A stretch of 64,000 bases of DNA from the NCBI GenBank assembly GCA_023238725.1, contig CM041546.1:22266085-22330084 (forward strand). Reading direction: 5' to 3'. This document shows positions 36,177-49,500 of the stretch, piece after piece. The notes beneath the pieces were generated by a model that worked only from the letters and a program-made list of their open reading frames with translations, was not told where the DNA came from and ran no database searches. This DNA comes from Scortum barcoo (taxonomy: Eukaryota > Chordata > Actinopteri > Centrarchiformes > Terapontidae). The translations under genes were made by a program, and so were the position numbers. The number at the start of each line of letters is the position of its first letter. Positions within the stretch are counted from its first letter, which is position 1.

Positions 36177-39100
36177 TCCTAAATAAATAAAGCAAATCAA
36201 AGTGGCTTGTGAGTGCTCTCCTGGTGCCATCTGAAATCTCCCAAAGTGTGGCTGAGTAATAAAGTGAATGTGAGGGAAGCAGCAGTGCTGGAAGTGGGAC
36301 TTCTCAGTGCTAATGGGAACCAGAGTTGCTTCTGTCTTTTGCAGGCAGTGGGCGGGACAGTTTCTGATCACTGATACCCGCCTTTGGCTGCTAAAACGTC
36401 AGCGTTGCAGATTGCCCCCTAATAGAAAAAAAAAGTTCTAAAATCATCCTTCAGCGCCTGATTTGACATGACAAGAGAAGTGCACATGCCTCCTATTCCC
36501 AGATTTCTTTACTTTATGATTTGATATTTACAGCTCATAAATTTCCCCTTTAAACAGAATCGTGGGCTCAGTCCAGCAGTTTGAGGCGCGCTGTGTTGGA
36601 TATTGTTGCTTATCAGATTCATATGTGTGTATTGTGGTTCTATGTATGGGTTAAGAGACAGACAACTAAACCAACAACCGAGCTGCGGATCTGGACAGAT
36701 GTAAAAGCAGCAATTTGATTTTGTTTAAAGGTGAATCACACTGGATACAATCAAATGAAACTACAATCTTCAAAACAGTGTCCTTTGTTGGTATTGATTT
36801 CATGACTCATTGTGAAGTGATATAAGCCTCTCGTGCTGTCGGCGGTGTGACCAGCAACCTAAACGCAAATGAGTGTTTATTTCTTCCTTTAGATCACTAC
36901 TGATTTCTGTACAGCCTCACTGTAATCATAGGAACCTGCCACGCTGTATACAGAAACTTGATTACCTTGAACTCTGTTTGATTTCTCCACCACCTAATTT
37001 TACCCGACTGGGAACTGGGACTGGTTAAAAAACAAATTTGTTTTCTTTTCTCTCTCTCTCTCTCGCTCTCCCCCCCCCCCTCTCTCTCTGAAGGTACGAC
37101 GAGGCCAACAAGCACTACGACGCCATCCTCCAGGACGACCCCACCAATACCGGTAAGGCCGAGGAGCGAGGAAAGAAATCGGAAAATCCCTCTGCTTAGC
37201 GTTCTACTTTGCTTCACTTTGTGGTTGCAGCTTTTTGGAGGGCTTTAAATCTGCAGAGGCACTTTGGTGTTAGCAGTGTGAGTTTGCTAAGTTAAACTCC
37301 CCTTGGCCTCTCTGACCTCAACCACAGTGCTGATCAGCCTATCACCCACACAACTGAGAAGCATTTAAGGGAGGGGTGCTGGCTGGCTGGGTGGGGGGTG
37401 ATTCATGGTCTTAGTCAATGGCAGACATGTTTGGTGGAAGCAAAGCATAAATAAAGCTCTGGCCTTTGAAGAAGGTGATATACTGGACCTTTAAGACCCC
37501 CACCCGAGTGAACGGGGCTCAGCTCTGGTCCCACCTTCTCCACTGTCGTCTGCTGGCTTCAGGTGCAAAGTCGCCGAGTGCTGTGCTGTGCTGTCAGTAC
37601 AGACAAGCCCTAAATAACCCTTTCTTCTCTGACACGCTCTCCGTCCTATCTTCAATCAATCTCAATTTACCACTCATCTCTGTAAAATGACTTGCAGAAG
37701 CATGTCTAGCCAGTGTTCTGCCAATCCCACACCATCAACCCAAAATATAATGTACCTGCTGTTAATTCTTTCCATGAGGACATGTGGCTGCGCAAGAAAA
37801 TAAATCTTTAAAAGGGGTTTCAAAAGAAACCATGACCTTATTTATTTTGGATATACCCCTCACCCCACACCCCAAAGATGTTCAACAGGTTTCCTGTGCC
37901 ATTCTAACATATGGATTGCTTTAGCTGTATTAAACACAAGAACGCCATTTGTGTTTTGGATATTGATATAAATATTCTTCACATCGTTGGTTAACTGCTT
38001 TAAACAAATAGAAAACTTACTGAAAAGCTAATAATCCTTCCCTCACTGTGAGACACCCCGCCCTGCTTGAACTCACTGCGGCAGAGAAATATCCATCGCA
38101 TCTTTATCTAGCCACAGCTGCTGCCCCCCAGCTTCACTTTGTCAAAGCCATCACTGTTTATTTTACACTTTGGTTGCTGTTGGAAGTTTGCAAGTCAGAT
38201 TGGCAAGTCAGGGTTTAGGGGCAGTGCTGTTTTCATGGGCAGCTCTCCTCAGTTCTGTTTAAATTAAAAGAGTGACCTAGTCATGGGATGTACCCTTCTT
38301 CTTCTTTTTTTTTTTTTTTTTTTTTAAAAGCCAAGGGGAAGGCTTCTTGAACATCACAACAAAAGCGTGCTTAACTTGTTAAAGTGCATTTGTACTCAAA
38401 ATATATTCTGATAGCACTGAAGTAGAACTAGAAGAATAGTGGAAAAGAAGAATAGTTTTTGACAGAGTCCAGTAAGTATGGATGCTGATGAGCCAGAATA
38501 AACAAGTGAATGTTTGCTTGTTGACTAAAAACAAATTTTCTGTCTCATTACGCATCTTTGGTGACACAAAAAATACAAATAACCAGCAAAAACAGTTGTG
38601 TGGTGGTTTACTTTCCTAATTCATGCTGAAGGTTTGAGCCATGCCATGTCTGACGAGGAAGACACAACGGGATGGTTTCAGTAAATGCTGTGAAAAGATT
38701 TAGTTCCAGTCACACTGTCCAAAACAAGATTGAAGTAAAACCACAAATCACGTTATTTTCTTGTAACACTGTCATTTTATACACAAAATGTGTGTTGCAC
38801 CAGGAAATTTATGTTTAAGTAATTTCTGTAATCTGCAACAAATTGCTTCACATTTATCCACTGTTTGGACAATGGGAGTTGTAATTTCAGTGAATCCCAG
38901 GGCACCTCCCCGACGTGGCACAGATCTGCTGGGGATTCCAGGGACATCCTCGGAAAAGGGAATGGTCGATTTCCTGGTCTCTGCATGCTGGATACTGCCA
39001 CCCTAGCAAGCGTAGACTGTCAGTCAAACCCGGGGCCGGGAATGGAACAAAACGGACAAACAGGTCCTCCGTTCCTGGGATGTTAACCTTTAAACCCTTT

Positions 39101-42100
39101 TCCCACAATCCCTGAGTGACTTGGGTGTGGTGGTGGAGGGTGGAGCAATGATACGACGACACTGTTTAGGTCACCTGTCTTGGAGTGAGCGCCATCGCCT
39201 CCCCACATGTTCTCCAACATGCTCTTAAGAATCAGACGGGGGACGGGCCTGAGAAATGGCGGAAAATTGGCGACCACAAGGAAGACTTGCGAGGCATCCC
39301 AGCATGCGAAGCAGAGATTGGAAACTGAACTGTTGTAATTACAGGCTGTGGAATAGATGTGGTACCCATTAACCAAAATTGTTGAATCAACAAAAATTGC
39401 TCAAGGTTTTTTTGCCATGGCGGTGTCCAAAAAATGTTTCAAACTCTTAGCCCTTCCATTGCTTGCTATGTTCCAATACCTACAGCAATGATCTGGCAAA
39501 ATTCTTGTCTGTGTGCGTAAATGCATTTTCTTTCCACCTTTTTATTACTCTTTGTTGAGTATTTTAGATTATGCAGTGCCCACAACATTTGCATACAAAG
39601 ATGTACTATTTCTATAATTTTTCTACAACAATGAGCGGACTCAGTCATTGTATTAATATTGATTTCCAGCACACTCATTTCACCCTAATTGTTCAAGATA
39701 TATATATATAAAAGCTAGTGTTTCTTTAATAAGCTACTGAGGTCGCATAGACAACTCCTGAGGTTGACCCGCAATCGTATGCAATTACAGATTTGTAGGA
39801 CAAGATTATATTTGTGTGGGTCAAGTCTTCTGAAATTTAAAGCCCCAATTCAAATTCTTTTGACCCTATAAATGGGAAGAATAATCACAAAATTAATGGA
39901 AGAGTTTGACATACAGATCAAAAATAACATTCTGTTTCGTAAATGATCATAGATGAAAATGTACACTTCCATTTCTACCATGCACAGATGTAAACAGACC
40001 TTTAATGGCATCGTTAAATCTGTCTGAAGAGCTCTTTTGCTCTCACTCTTCCCTTATTTCTTCAGTCTAATTTTTTATTTATTTATTTATTTTTTTTAAA
40101 TATGTACAGCGTGCAAGGTGTGCCACCCTTGTTGTGATGTTTCTTATTATAAAGGAAGGTTGTGGTGGGTCGTAGCAAAGAGACAGGGGTGATGTAAATA
40201 ATCCAGTCCTCACTCTCCTCACCAAGGTCTCCTCAGAGCGCTAATTAAAAAAGAATCACGACAACAGAAGGATCAGACCCACTGCCAGGTTTTTCTGGAT
40301 CATTAGTTGGAGAAAGGAGGAGAGAGGGGAGTGGTTTGGAATTGCTTCTCGTTTAATAAAGTGCTGTGTGACTCTCTGGGCTACCAACTTCCATATGTTC
40401 CTTTGAGCCCCGAGTGTTCTTTATCTGGGAAAGGAAAAAAAAAAAGCTGGGAGAGAACAGGGGTGGGTGTGGTGATGGCGGGAGCGCACAAGTGCAATAG
40501 TCCACATTCAACACTGCCGTAGTGTTTGTTCAATTTTTTCCTGCTTCCCTTTTTTGGTACTGGATGAGGAAAGATCCCACATGCTTGTAATTTAGTCTGA
40601 AGTGAGCATAAATTCCTGAATCTCACATAGCATCAAGTTCTGGTGAAATGTACTGGATGTAAAGTGGTGTGATCTTTGTTTTACAGGCAGAGGACATAAG
40701 AGGAAATAATGGGTTGACCTTTCATTGATCCTTAATAACTTAAGAACATATTTTAATGAGTTTCTTTCAAAAACACACACTTCTACAGATGTGTACAGTG
40801 TGTTTGGGAATAAGACACAGTAGTGTGTACGCTGATTTTCTTATTGTTGATGTTTAAATCCCTCTTTGTTTTATCAAGATGTTGTCCTGTTGCCTGTATT
40901 CATTTTCTCTGAGGGGCTGAAATATTGCTTGTCAGTCTTGGCTGCAGTGTCTCAGCAGGTCGCTGTCCCAACTTGATGGATAACTGGATTTTTTTGTGAT
41001 GGCTGTGTCAGAAGAGGCCCAGATATACAGCCCCCTAGACGTGACTCATACACAGTCCTCGATGGCTTTGGTTATGAGTGCAGGAGAGGAAGCCCCACTC
41101 AATCAAGTGCCAGTCCATAAATAAAATAGGCTGTGGCAGGGCAGTGCACTTCTAATGGAGCGGCAGCCTCCCGTTAAGGTTTTCACTTACTACCAGGAGG
41201 AGGGCTAGAGGGGAGTAAAACATTTGGAAAAGTTGCAGCAGCAGGAGTTATACTTTCACATTCAGATTGATGAGAATCTAATCCACCTTAAGGTCACTTC
41301 AACATCAAAATGAAGCGGAAAGCAATTTTCAGCTGATGTAAGTTGGGCTGGTGCAGCGCTCGATGCGTGCCGTGCCGGCAGGAAGACAGGCGTTGGGGTT
41401 TGAGGGAGTGTGCCATTTTCCCCACTTGGTTAGGGGATGACTCACCACTTTATCTCAGCCACTGAGCTCATTCCAACTCCCAAACATTGACTCATAATGT
41501 GTGTGTCCATCTCCTGTTGGACATGGCAACTAACTATCTCCAATTATGTCTTTGTAGCCTTTTTAATTCCCCAGTTAGAATGCCAATAAACTTGACAAAG
41601 TTAACTTTAGTTTCAAAAGTGCCTTTTTTGTCCTTTTTATTTTCATGGCTGTTGTTGTAATGCACTGAAGTGCTGATTCATCTTATCGAAATGATTGTAT
41701 CTCATAGCAAAACGTGGAGCAGGATTGCGGTGCACTGAAAAGACGTTAATGTACATGCTTAAACTCTCAAATCTTACTCGCTCATCCTCTCACCTCCCCC
41801 AACACTCGAGGAGCTCAGTTCCTAATCCTGTTTACTCTCTACAGGCAGCAAGGAAGCGCAAGATCTCCATATTGAAGGCCCAGGGGAAGAGCACTGAAGC
41901 CATTCGGGAGCTCAATGAGTATCTGGAGCAGTGAGTGTTTCTACAGGAGGGGGAGAGGGTCAGGCGCCCCCTCCTCTCCACCTCCCCTGGCTTTTATTTT
42001 AATTAAAAATGAAGTCAGTTTGTTTTCAATTGAGCTGGCACAACTTGTCTGTGAAATGCCAGCAAACTCTTTTTCCTACCTTGATAGTTGGATAGTGTCA

Positions 42101-43544
42101 TCATTTTTGTTTTATATACATAAATTTTACTTTACCATGTGACAAATTTATATCCAGATTTTTAAAATGACTGTTATGACTTGATGCATGCTTGTCATTT
42201 GTTCACAGGTTTGTTGGGGACCAGGAAGCATGGCATGAGTTGTCCGAGCTCTACATCAACGAACATGAGTAAATACTCATTTTTATCATTTAAGCAACAG
42301 TATGATCTTATTTGCTCATTTTTATGCAAAATCAGTAGGAGTGAAACCCAATCAGTTTATTTTCTAATAGCAACGAATAGTCATCATCAAAGACAAAGGT
42401 CGGTAACTGTACTTTTCAAAGTTGCATTAAAATGTTGTCAAGCTTTTGAGAAGAGTTGAGTCACCTTTGCGTATAAATGTATCCATTCAGAGGTACTGAC
42501 AGGAGGGCCTCCTCTCCTCCATTATGTTCTACTCTGTTTGCTTATTCAGTATACAGCTTTGAACCAATAGCTCACATTCTTTGTGGTTATGTTGTGACCC
42601 ACCTTTGCAATTACAACCCATTAGACAATACCAGCAGTTTTTCCACCAGCTGTAATGGGTAAGCTGAAGCTTGATGTTACACAGTGGGAGCATAAAATAC
42701 AGTCTCTTTTGTTATTACATGGTTTATCTGATAAATATCCAGGCACATTCATTTCAAATAGCAACTTTCAAAAACAACCAAGACAGGAAAGACAGGGTAA
42801 ATATCTCAGTGGGGTAAAAGCACCAGAAAGGGAGATCTAGAACAGACAGGAAAATGCCACACAGCTTTTACATAAAAAAATTTTGAGCCCAAAAAAAGAA
42901 ACACAAGTACTTTTCCTCACATCAGTTAAAACAAGTCAGAATCATCGTGTTTATCTTCACCAAATAACCTGACATGGATGTGACTTTGCTTATCATAATG
43001 GCAGAAAGATAGAAAATCAACAGGAGATGCGTCCAAACATCCTGCTTCGCAGAAATCTATACTTTGTTTGAGGTGTGTCTCCTGTGTGTTGGTTTGTGTT
43101 ATTATAGTGTGACCTCTTTTAAAACAGATGTTTATGATACAAAAGTGCCCTAGAAATCCATGATTGATTTCCAGTCATGTCCGAGGTGTCTCTGTCACTT
43201 CAACAGGGCTTCACATCAGACTGATGGCTTGATCTGCACGGGGCCGTTGGACGGCCACAATTGAAGGCAGTGAGATGCCTATCTCAGCCAGGGGTCTGAA
43301 TGGAGCCCTGTCCATGTTTGTCACATAAGAGTTGTTGAATAGGATTTCAGTCTTAAGCCCCCTCTCCTACATATGAGAGCAGACAGACTCCCTGGCCTCC
43401 CACTGATATCTCAGTTGCCAAGGAGAACTGCCAGACAGATGAGAACAGTGTAAGAAAAAAAACAATTTTGTTTGTGTCACCTTTTATCCCTCCTTAATTG
43501 TCTGAGGCTCAGAAGTTAGTCAAGCAGTGTCTGTAGCCAAACTG

Positions 43545-43580
<36 letters not shown>

Positions 43581-46500
43581 ACTGCCTCTGTGGCTGCTTG
43601 GTTGCTCTGGTACGGAGGCAGCGGCAGCAGGAATGTGTGGCGCAGTGAGAAGGCTACTTATTGGATATTTCATGCTTTTGTCTGTGAGGCTTTATTGCTG
43701 TAGTAGCCAGAGGAAATCCAGGGGTGAGCGGATTATCTCTCAGCTTATCCCAACTCTTCTAATATCACACCATTCACTCCCACAGCTCCTTATCTACAGG
43801 CGTGTCAATTTCTTTTCTTTGTTTTCTTTATTTTGGGTACAAACTCCCTGTTTCCCCTCCTCCTCCTCTTCCGGATAGCCCGGCATTATCGCCACTCTTT
43901 TCCAGAGGGACGGAGCAGGGGGCAGAGAGACGGAGCACTTGCTGTGAAATTCCCAGGAGAAGGTGGTGGCACTTTTCTTCTCCCCCACCAAGCCAGAGAA
44001 AACAGAGGGTGATGGAGAAGCGAGGAAGAGAAATAAACTCTCCTCCCCTCACTGCGTAACACTCTGGGAGCTAAAAATAAACAAAGTAGTGTGTCTCTGC
44101 CCTGCCGTTGTATGGGTTACAGCAGGCATCAGTGTTAACACATTAAAAACGTAATTAATGGTCTCAGAGTTGACACTGTTAAAACAATCCTCATGCCGGC
44201 GGTATTTGGACAGGAGTTTACTTTGTTTGCAAGTGTTGCACGGAGCCACTGTCGGAATCTGCTGTTGGCTCTCGTTCTGACCCAGCTTACGAGACTGTTC
44301 AACAAAATTGGACTGGTCATCCAGAATTACAGGATAAATAGTAATAATTTTTTCAAACATACTTTGCACAGTCTGAGTCCATTTTTGTCTTATATGCAGT
44401 CAGAATGTGGTATTAAAATGGGGAAAATCCACTGCTGATGGTTTTTCTAACCTCCAAAAGAAACAAATACGATTCTTACAGTCTCGCACTTGATGACTTG
44501 AGGCTACAACCTTACTCGAGCGCTGTGGTAAAGTGTGAGCTTAGGAACTGCCATTGAGAGCAGCTTGGTTATGGTGGGGTTATATGGCTTAGAGGAAGAG
44601 TAGAAGAGGTAAGGGTCTGGCTCTGGTACAAGATTCTGGTTGATGGCTGATGGAGCGGGCTCTTTTGCAGGCCACGGCCACTGCATGAGCACATCTGAAA
44701 GTCTTTATGGAGAGGAAGTGGTAATTGTAAGCAGCTCCCAACCTTCCAAGCCCTCTGATCTCCCCTTCCACTCAACCCCTTCCCCCTGTTTATTTCTTTC
44801 TTTCTCTGTCCCCTCCTTCCTTTTCCTCCTATGCTGTTAATCTTTGAGCTTGTTGCCATGGCGGACTTTAAATACACTGTTGTGGCAGGCGACATTTGGA
44901 TCATTTGGTTCCTGTGAAAACTGTTGACACAAGCGGTGGTCTTTGGTCTTCTTTGACTGATAAGAAATGTGTATCATTTTGCAAAGCAACATGAAAAAAG
45001 TTGCTCATGAAGTGAAAGCTCGGCCGTGAAGAATGACCTCAGCTTTCAGTAAGTTTGGTTGTGCTGGGTTAGAGTTAGCCCCATTTTCTGTTGGTAGGTT
45101 GCCTCTGTCTTGGTCTGTGTGTGCTGGCTTCTGTTTTGTTAGGTGTACAGACATTTTATGGCTTTGTGTTCAATGATATACTGTATCTTAGCTCGTCTTG
45201 GCCTGGGCCTGTGAAGGGGAAACTGTATTAGAAGTGGAGTGGCAGCAGATTAGTGTGAGGTCAACAGCTCAGCAGTCTGCTGCTGAGAAGTGATCTCATC
45301 TGAGTATAGGCACAGTGTGCCAGCTCTTACTGTAGTGCTGACCTCAGGAAGGTAGTTAACTACACATTAAAGGCTGAAAAAACACACAGCTGGACAAGAT
45401 TGATCCTCAGTGTCCCTAAAGGAGGGAGAATCACCACACAAGATATGCTTTTACCTTTGCCAGCTGTCTGGACTGAGTAACCTTTACTCTAAGCCTGTAA
45501 ATAAACTTTATGTCATGTGGTTGATCTTTAAAGAGCTCCACGTCATGAGCTATACGTCCATCACATGTAAACTGACCCACACCCCATGTAGTTTTCAATT
45601 GAAATTTATACCTGTGAATTTATTGGGCATAGATGTTGTGCTTCACACTTGAGCAAGCTAAAGGATGACACAGCCACAGCTGTTTCAATTGGCTTACTGT
45701 TTTCTTTGTCATTTCCACAGCTATGGAAAAGCCGCGTTTTGTCTGGAGGAGCTGATGATGACCAATCCTCACAATCACTTGTACTGTGAACAGTACGCTG
45801 AGGTAGGTGCCCGCCTGGATGTCCATCATCAAGCATGGGGGCAAACTGTGGAATAAATGTTAGCTCTCTGTGAATGGAGCCTCTCTGTAACACCGAGAGA
45901 CACTGACACGCACTTAACGTCACTGGGAATATGGGCTCATGAAAGGAGATGTTTACACAGGGTTGTCATGTCTTGCTTATTCAGATGTCATGCTGTCATT
46001 GCTTGATCTGCCCTTTAGCACAGCTTATTGGCTGTGTTTAATGCCTCCTCACACAGGTGAAGTACACTCAAGGGGGGCTGGAAAACCTGGAGCTGTCCAG
46101 AAAATATTTTGCCCAGGCGCTGAGGCTGAACAACCGAAACATGAGGGCATTGTTTGGTCTGTACATGGTGAGTACTGCTTTGCATGAAGAGAAGAAAGAG
46201 AGGGGGCGAGAAAGAAAAAACAAAAACAGTAGAACTTTTTTCGTAACCCTGTGGTGTGTCAAGGTTGAGGCTGGCCACTGAGTGTGTCGAGCAAGGCTGC
46301 AGTGTATGTGTGTAAGTGTGTTTTTTGGGGGAGCGAAGAAGGGGCTCTCAGACAGGTCAGCTCACTGCTGACTCAGACGGTGAACTCCAGCATCGGAAAA
46401 GTCTGCCCCTCTGGAGCTCTTTATTTTAGTAATAATACCCCTTTGGTGAGACTTTTTTATGTTTATGACTTAAATAAATAAAGTAGTCATGAAGTGAAAA

Positions 46501-49500
46501 GAGAGAAGCGCAAGAGAGAGAACAGTACAACTGCTGCAAGCATTTTGTCAGCGGCAAATTATCCAGCCAGGTGCCAGTCTGATTGTAGTCTTGGCTCTTT
46601 CATCTACATATTTGTTTAAACAGGATGTTGTCCACGAGTGCCAATGCATCATATGTAAGTGAGACTTGACATAAAAACACAAACGAAGCGTTGCAGGGAA
46701 TAAAATGTGGAGAGGGGAAGCAGGTCTTACACACAGAGCCCCAGTGTTTTCCTCTGTGCTGCACTGGGAGTCTTCAGGTAGTCCAGACCCCTCATAGCAG
46801 CACTGTACCCTCTCAGAGGGATCAGAGGCGTAGGCAGAGTACAGGGGGAGCCGGGCAGGGTTACACCAAGACGTTTGCTTCTGTTAACTCTCACATTCGT
46901 CCGGACACAGAGCAGGCCCTGTACGGTTTCCTGACAAGTCATCCACTGACACTTGGGTCTGAATATCTGAATATGTTTGCAGATCATCAGCTAGTCTCGG
47001 CCTTCCAGATCTTGACAGGTGCAAGAAGTTCAGTGAAAGGCCAGGAAACTTTCACCGTCTCACACCGCCTGAGTCAATTCGACAGAAGACCTGGTAGCAG
47101 TGACCACAGTTGGGCTGTGGGTTAGTTACTCACAACACTTGCGTGGGGATTCCCCTCCATAACGGTGCATGCTGTTATTCGGGGATAGCCTGTCTGAGTT
47201 GGCATAATCTAAATAAAGGTTTCACTCGAGTTAAAAAAAAAAAAAAGAAATAAAGAAAAATGCTTACTAAAAAATACAGAAGCCAAACCATTTGATAGAA
47301 AAAACAGGCCAGGTTGATTGGTGTGTAGTTAAAGTTTCAGCGCACTGGTAGGGAGGGCTTTGAAGTGCAGGCAGGGTAAGCCCTCTGGGGTTTGCTGTGT
47401 GGAGATGATGGCAGGAACATGGGAAAGACATGGGATTTGTGGTTCGGAGGGGAGCTGTCGGGGCAGGCAGAGACCGTGATTCACAGAGCGCTACTCTCAC
47501 TGCGCGCCCTTCCTCTTCTTCTTCTTTTTTTTTTTTTTTTGAAGACATACAAGGTCCTTTCATCGCTCTGCATCGATGGTGTTGGAGAAATTAGGCCCCG
47601 TTAAGTGACAATTTACGTACGAAGCATTAAAACGCTCACTTTTTCCTCCCCATAAATGATTTCTCCTGTGTCATCAGGCCAAGGTCTGTTTTTTCTCTTC
47701 ATTCTGCCACAATGACTAGTGGAGTGGTAGATGGTAAGAGTGGTTGCACATTCATCTCAATTACGCTTTTATTGCTGTTTCACCAAGTTTTGATATAAGA
47801 ACACCCCTTTTCCCTGTTCTCTCCTTTGCTCCTTCTTCCCGTTTTCTGTTTTTCCTCTAGTCCGCAAGTCATATTGCTGCCAGTCCAAAAGTTAGTGCCA
47901 AGATGAAGAAGGACAACATGAAGTACGCCGCCTGGGCTGCCACTCAAATAAATAGAGCCTATAAGGTGAGTCGCACAAAGATTTTCATTAGGCCTGATAA
48001 TCCAGCCTCCTTTTTTTGGTGTCTGTCTTGGACTGAAAAACATTTTTTTACTTGTTCCCACATCCCCCTCTGTTCCGCCAGACACTGAAAACCACCTATC
48101 TATTATCTTATGACTCCTCTGTTGTGTGTTAGCTTTCGTGGGGTATTTGAACACAATATCCAGCCATCCAGAAATCCCCTCATTTGCATAGTATGTGAAA
48201 AGTATTCTCCACCACTAAATGACCCCCAAATATACAGCAGTCCCGAAGGATGCCTTTGACTTGCAGCATTGTAATGCTAGCCCTAGTGTCTTTCGGTGTG
48301 TCTGGGTACATTTACCAGTAATGTGTTGATTTAAGGCCACAATGTCTGCTAAGACTTTATTCCACACCCTGGATACACAGATGAGCTTCTCGCAGAGCTG
48401 CAAGCCGATTCTCCGAGGGCAAACAATCACGCCAGACTGTAGCAGACTTGTCTAGTGGTTCTCAAAGCAAGGTTCAGTGACCCCCAAGTGCCTTTGAACT
48501 GAATCTAGAAGATTCATGGGCCTAATTATAGATTTTAATGTTAAATATCTTCCCAGATCTTCCCTGAAATTTAATCTGATTAGCGGGGGCAAGTGAACCC
48601 ATTTGTGTCCACGAGAAGGAAATTTTAGGACCCTTGAGGTATACAGTGCGACTCTGACTTATTGTGTGCATGTGTTGCTCACATAGTAGTGTCTGCACAT
48701 GCATGCAAAGCAAGGAGGGGAAAATGTGAGGAGCTGCTCAGATGGTATCACTAAAATGGTTTATGCTGTTGTCATGGTGACCCAAGTATGAAAGCATATT
48801 CAACAGAAATCTTATTTGCCATGTGGACCATATGTGTTGCTTATTTGGGCATCAACTGTTAAACGTGTAATAAGCAGTTCCTTGCTCGGCGTGTGTGGGT
48901 CCTGTTGAGAGAGAGAGAGAGAGAGAGGGGCTCCCCGCTGGGCCTCTAAAGACCTCGTCTCACCACACTCGCCTCTCCTTGCCTTATAGACACATTTCAC
49001 ATGTCGAGCATTCAGACAGGCATGAGGCCTCTGCTGGAAAAAGTGCGCATGTAAGTAACATCACGCTGAAAGGCTGACCTCTTGTAGAAGTGTCATGAAA
49101 GAGCTTCAAGCTTTTACTCATTCCGTTAAGGTGGACTGAGGAGGTGCAGCTTGTTTTGTTTAGGTTAACTCTTACTGTGTATGCAGATATAAATCTCTTT
49201 GATAAACAGAAAAAAATGTGGAGGTGATTTGGTCAACAAAATGAGTTAATCAAATGTCTCAATCAATGTCAAGTTTGCGCTGCTCGACACTTTGATCAGA
49301 CCTTACCTCACTGTCTGAAGAAGTCTTTGATCCCAGCAGGGGACAAGATAAATATCTCAAACAGCTAACTTCTAAATCAGAGGCCCGAAAGAGGGAGAGT
49401 GACAAAGTGTGAAAAAAAAAGAATCATATTTGGAGGGAGCTTGGCTGCGCCCAAATATCTGAAGAAATGAGTGAAGGTTGTGATGCATCAGGCTTACTAC

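Larger units (their letters stand above)
35188..37093 (+). other. emc2 intron 4
   Basis: Intron of about 1.9 kb that is unusually rich in simple sequence: A-rich runs (35229-35252 and 35818-35853), a G-rich minisatellite (35289-35340), a 25-unit CA repeat (36123-36172) and a CT/C repeat at the acceptor (37041-37090). Confidence 0.85.

Noticed and set aside
46691..47125. 144-codon open frame in emc2 intron 9
   Set aside because: No family resemblance. It lies between two well-supported exons, and including it would break the EMC2 frame.
48455..48475. Possible start of another fish repeat (AGTGGTTCTCAAAGC)
   Set aside because: Only a short stretch resembles the repeat I had in mind and the following bases do not continue the match.
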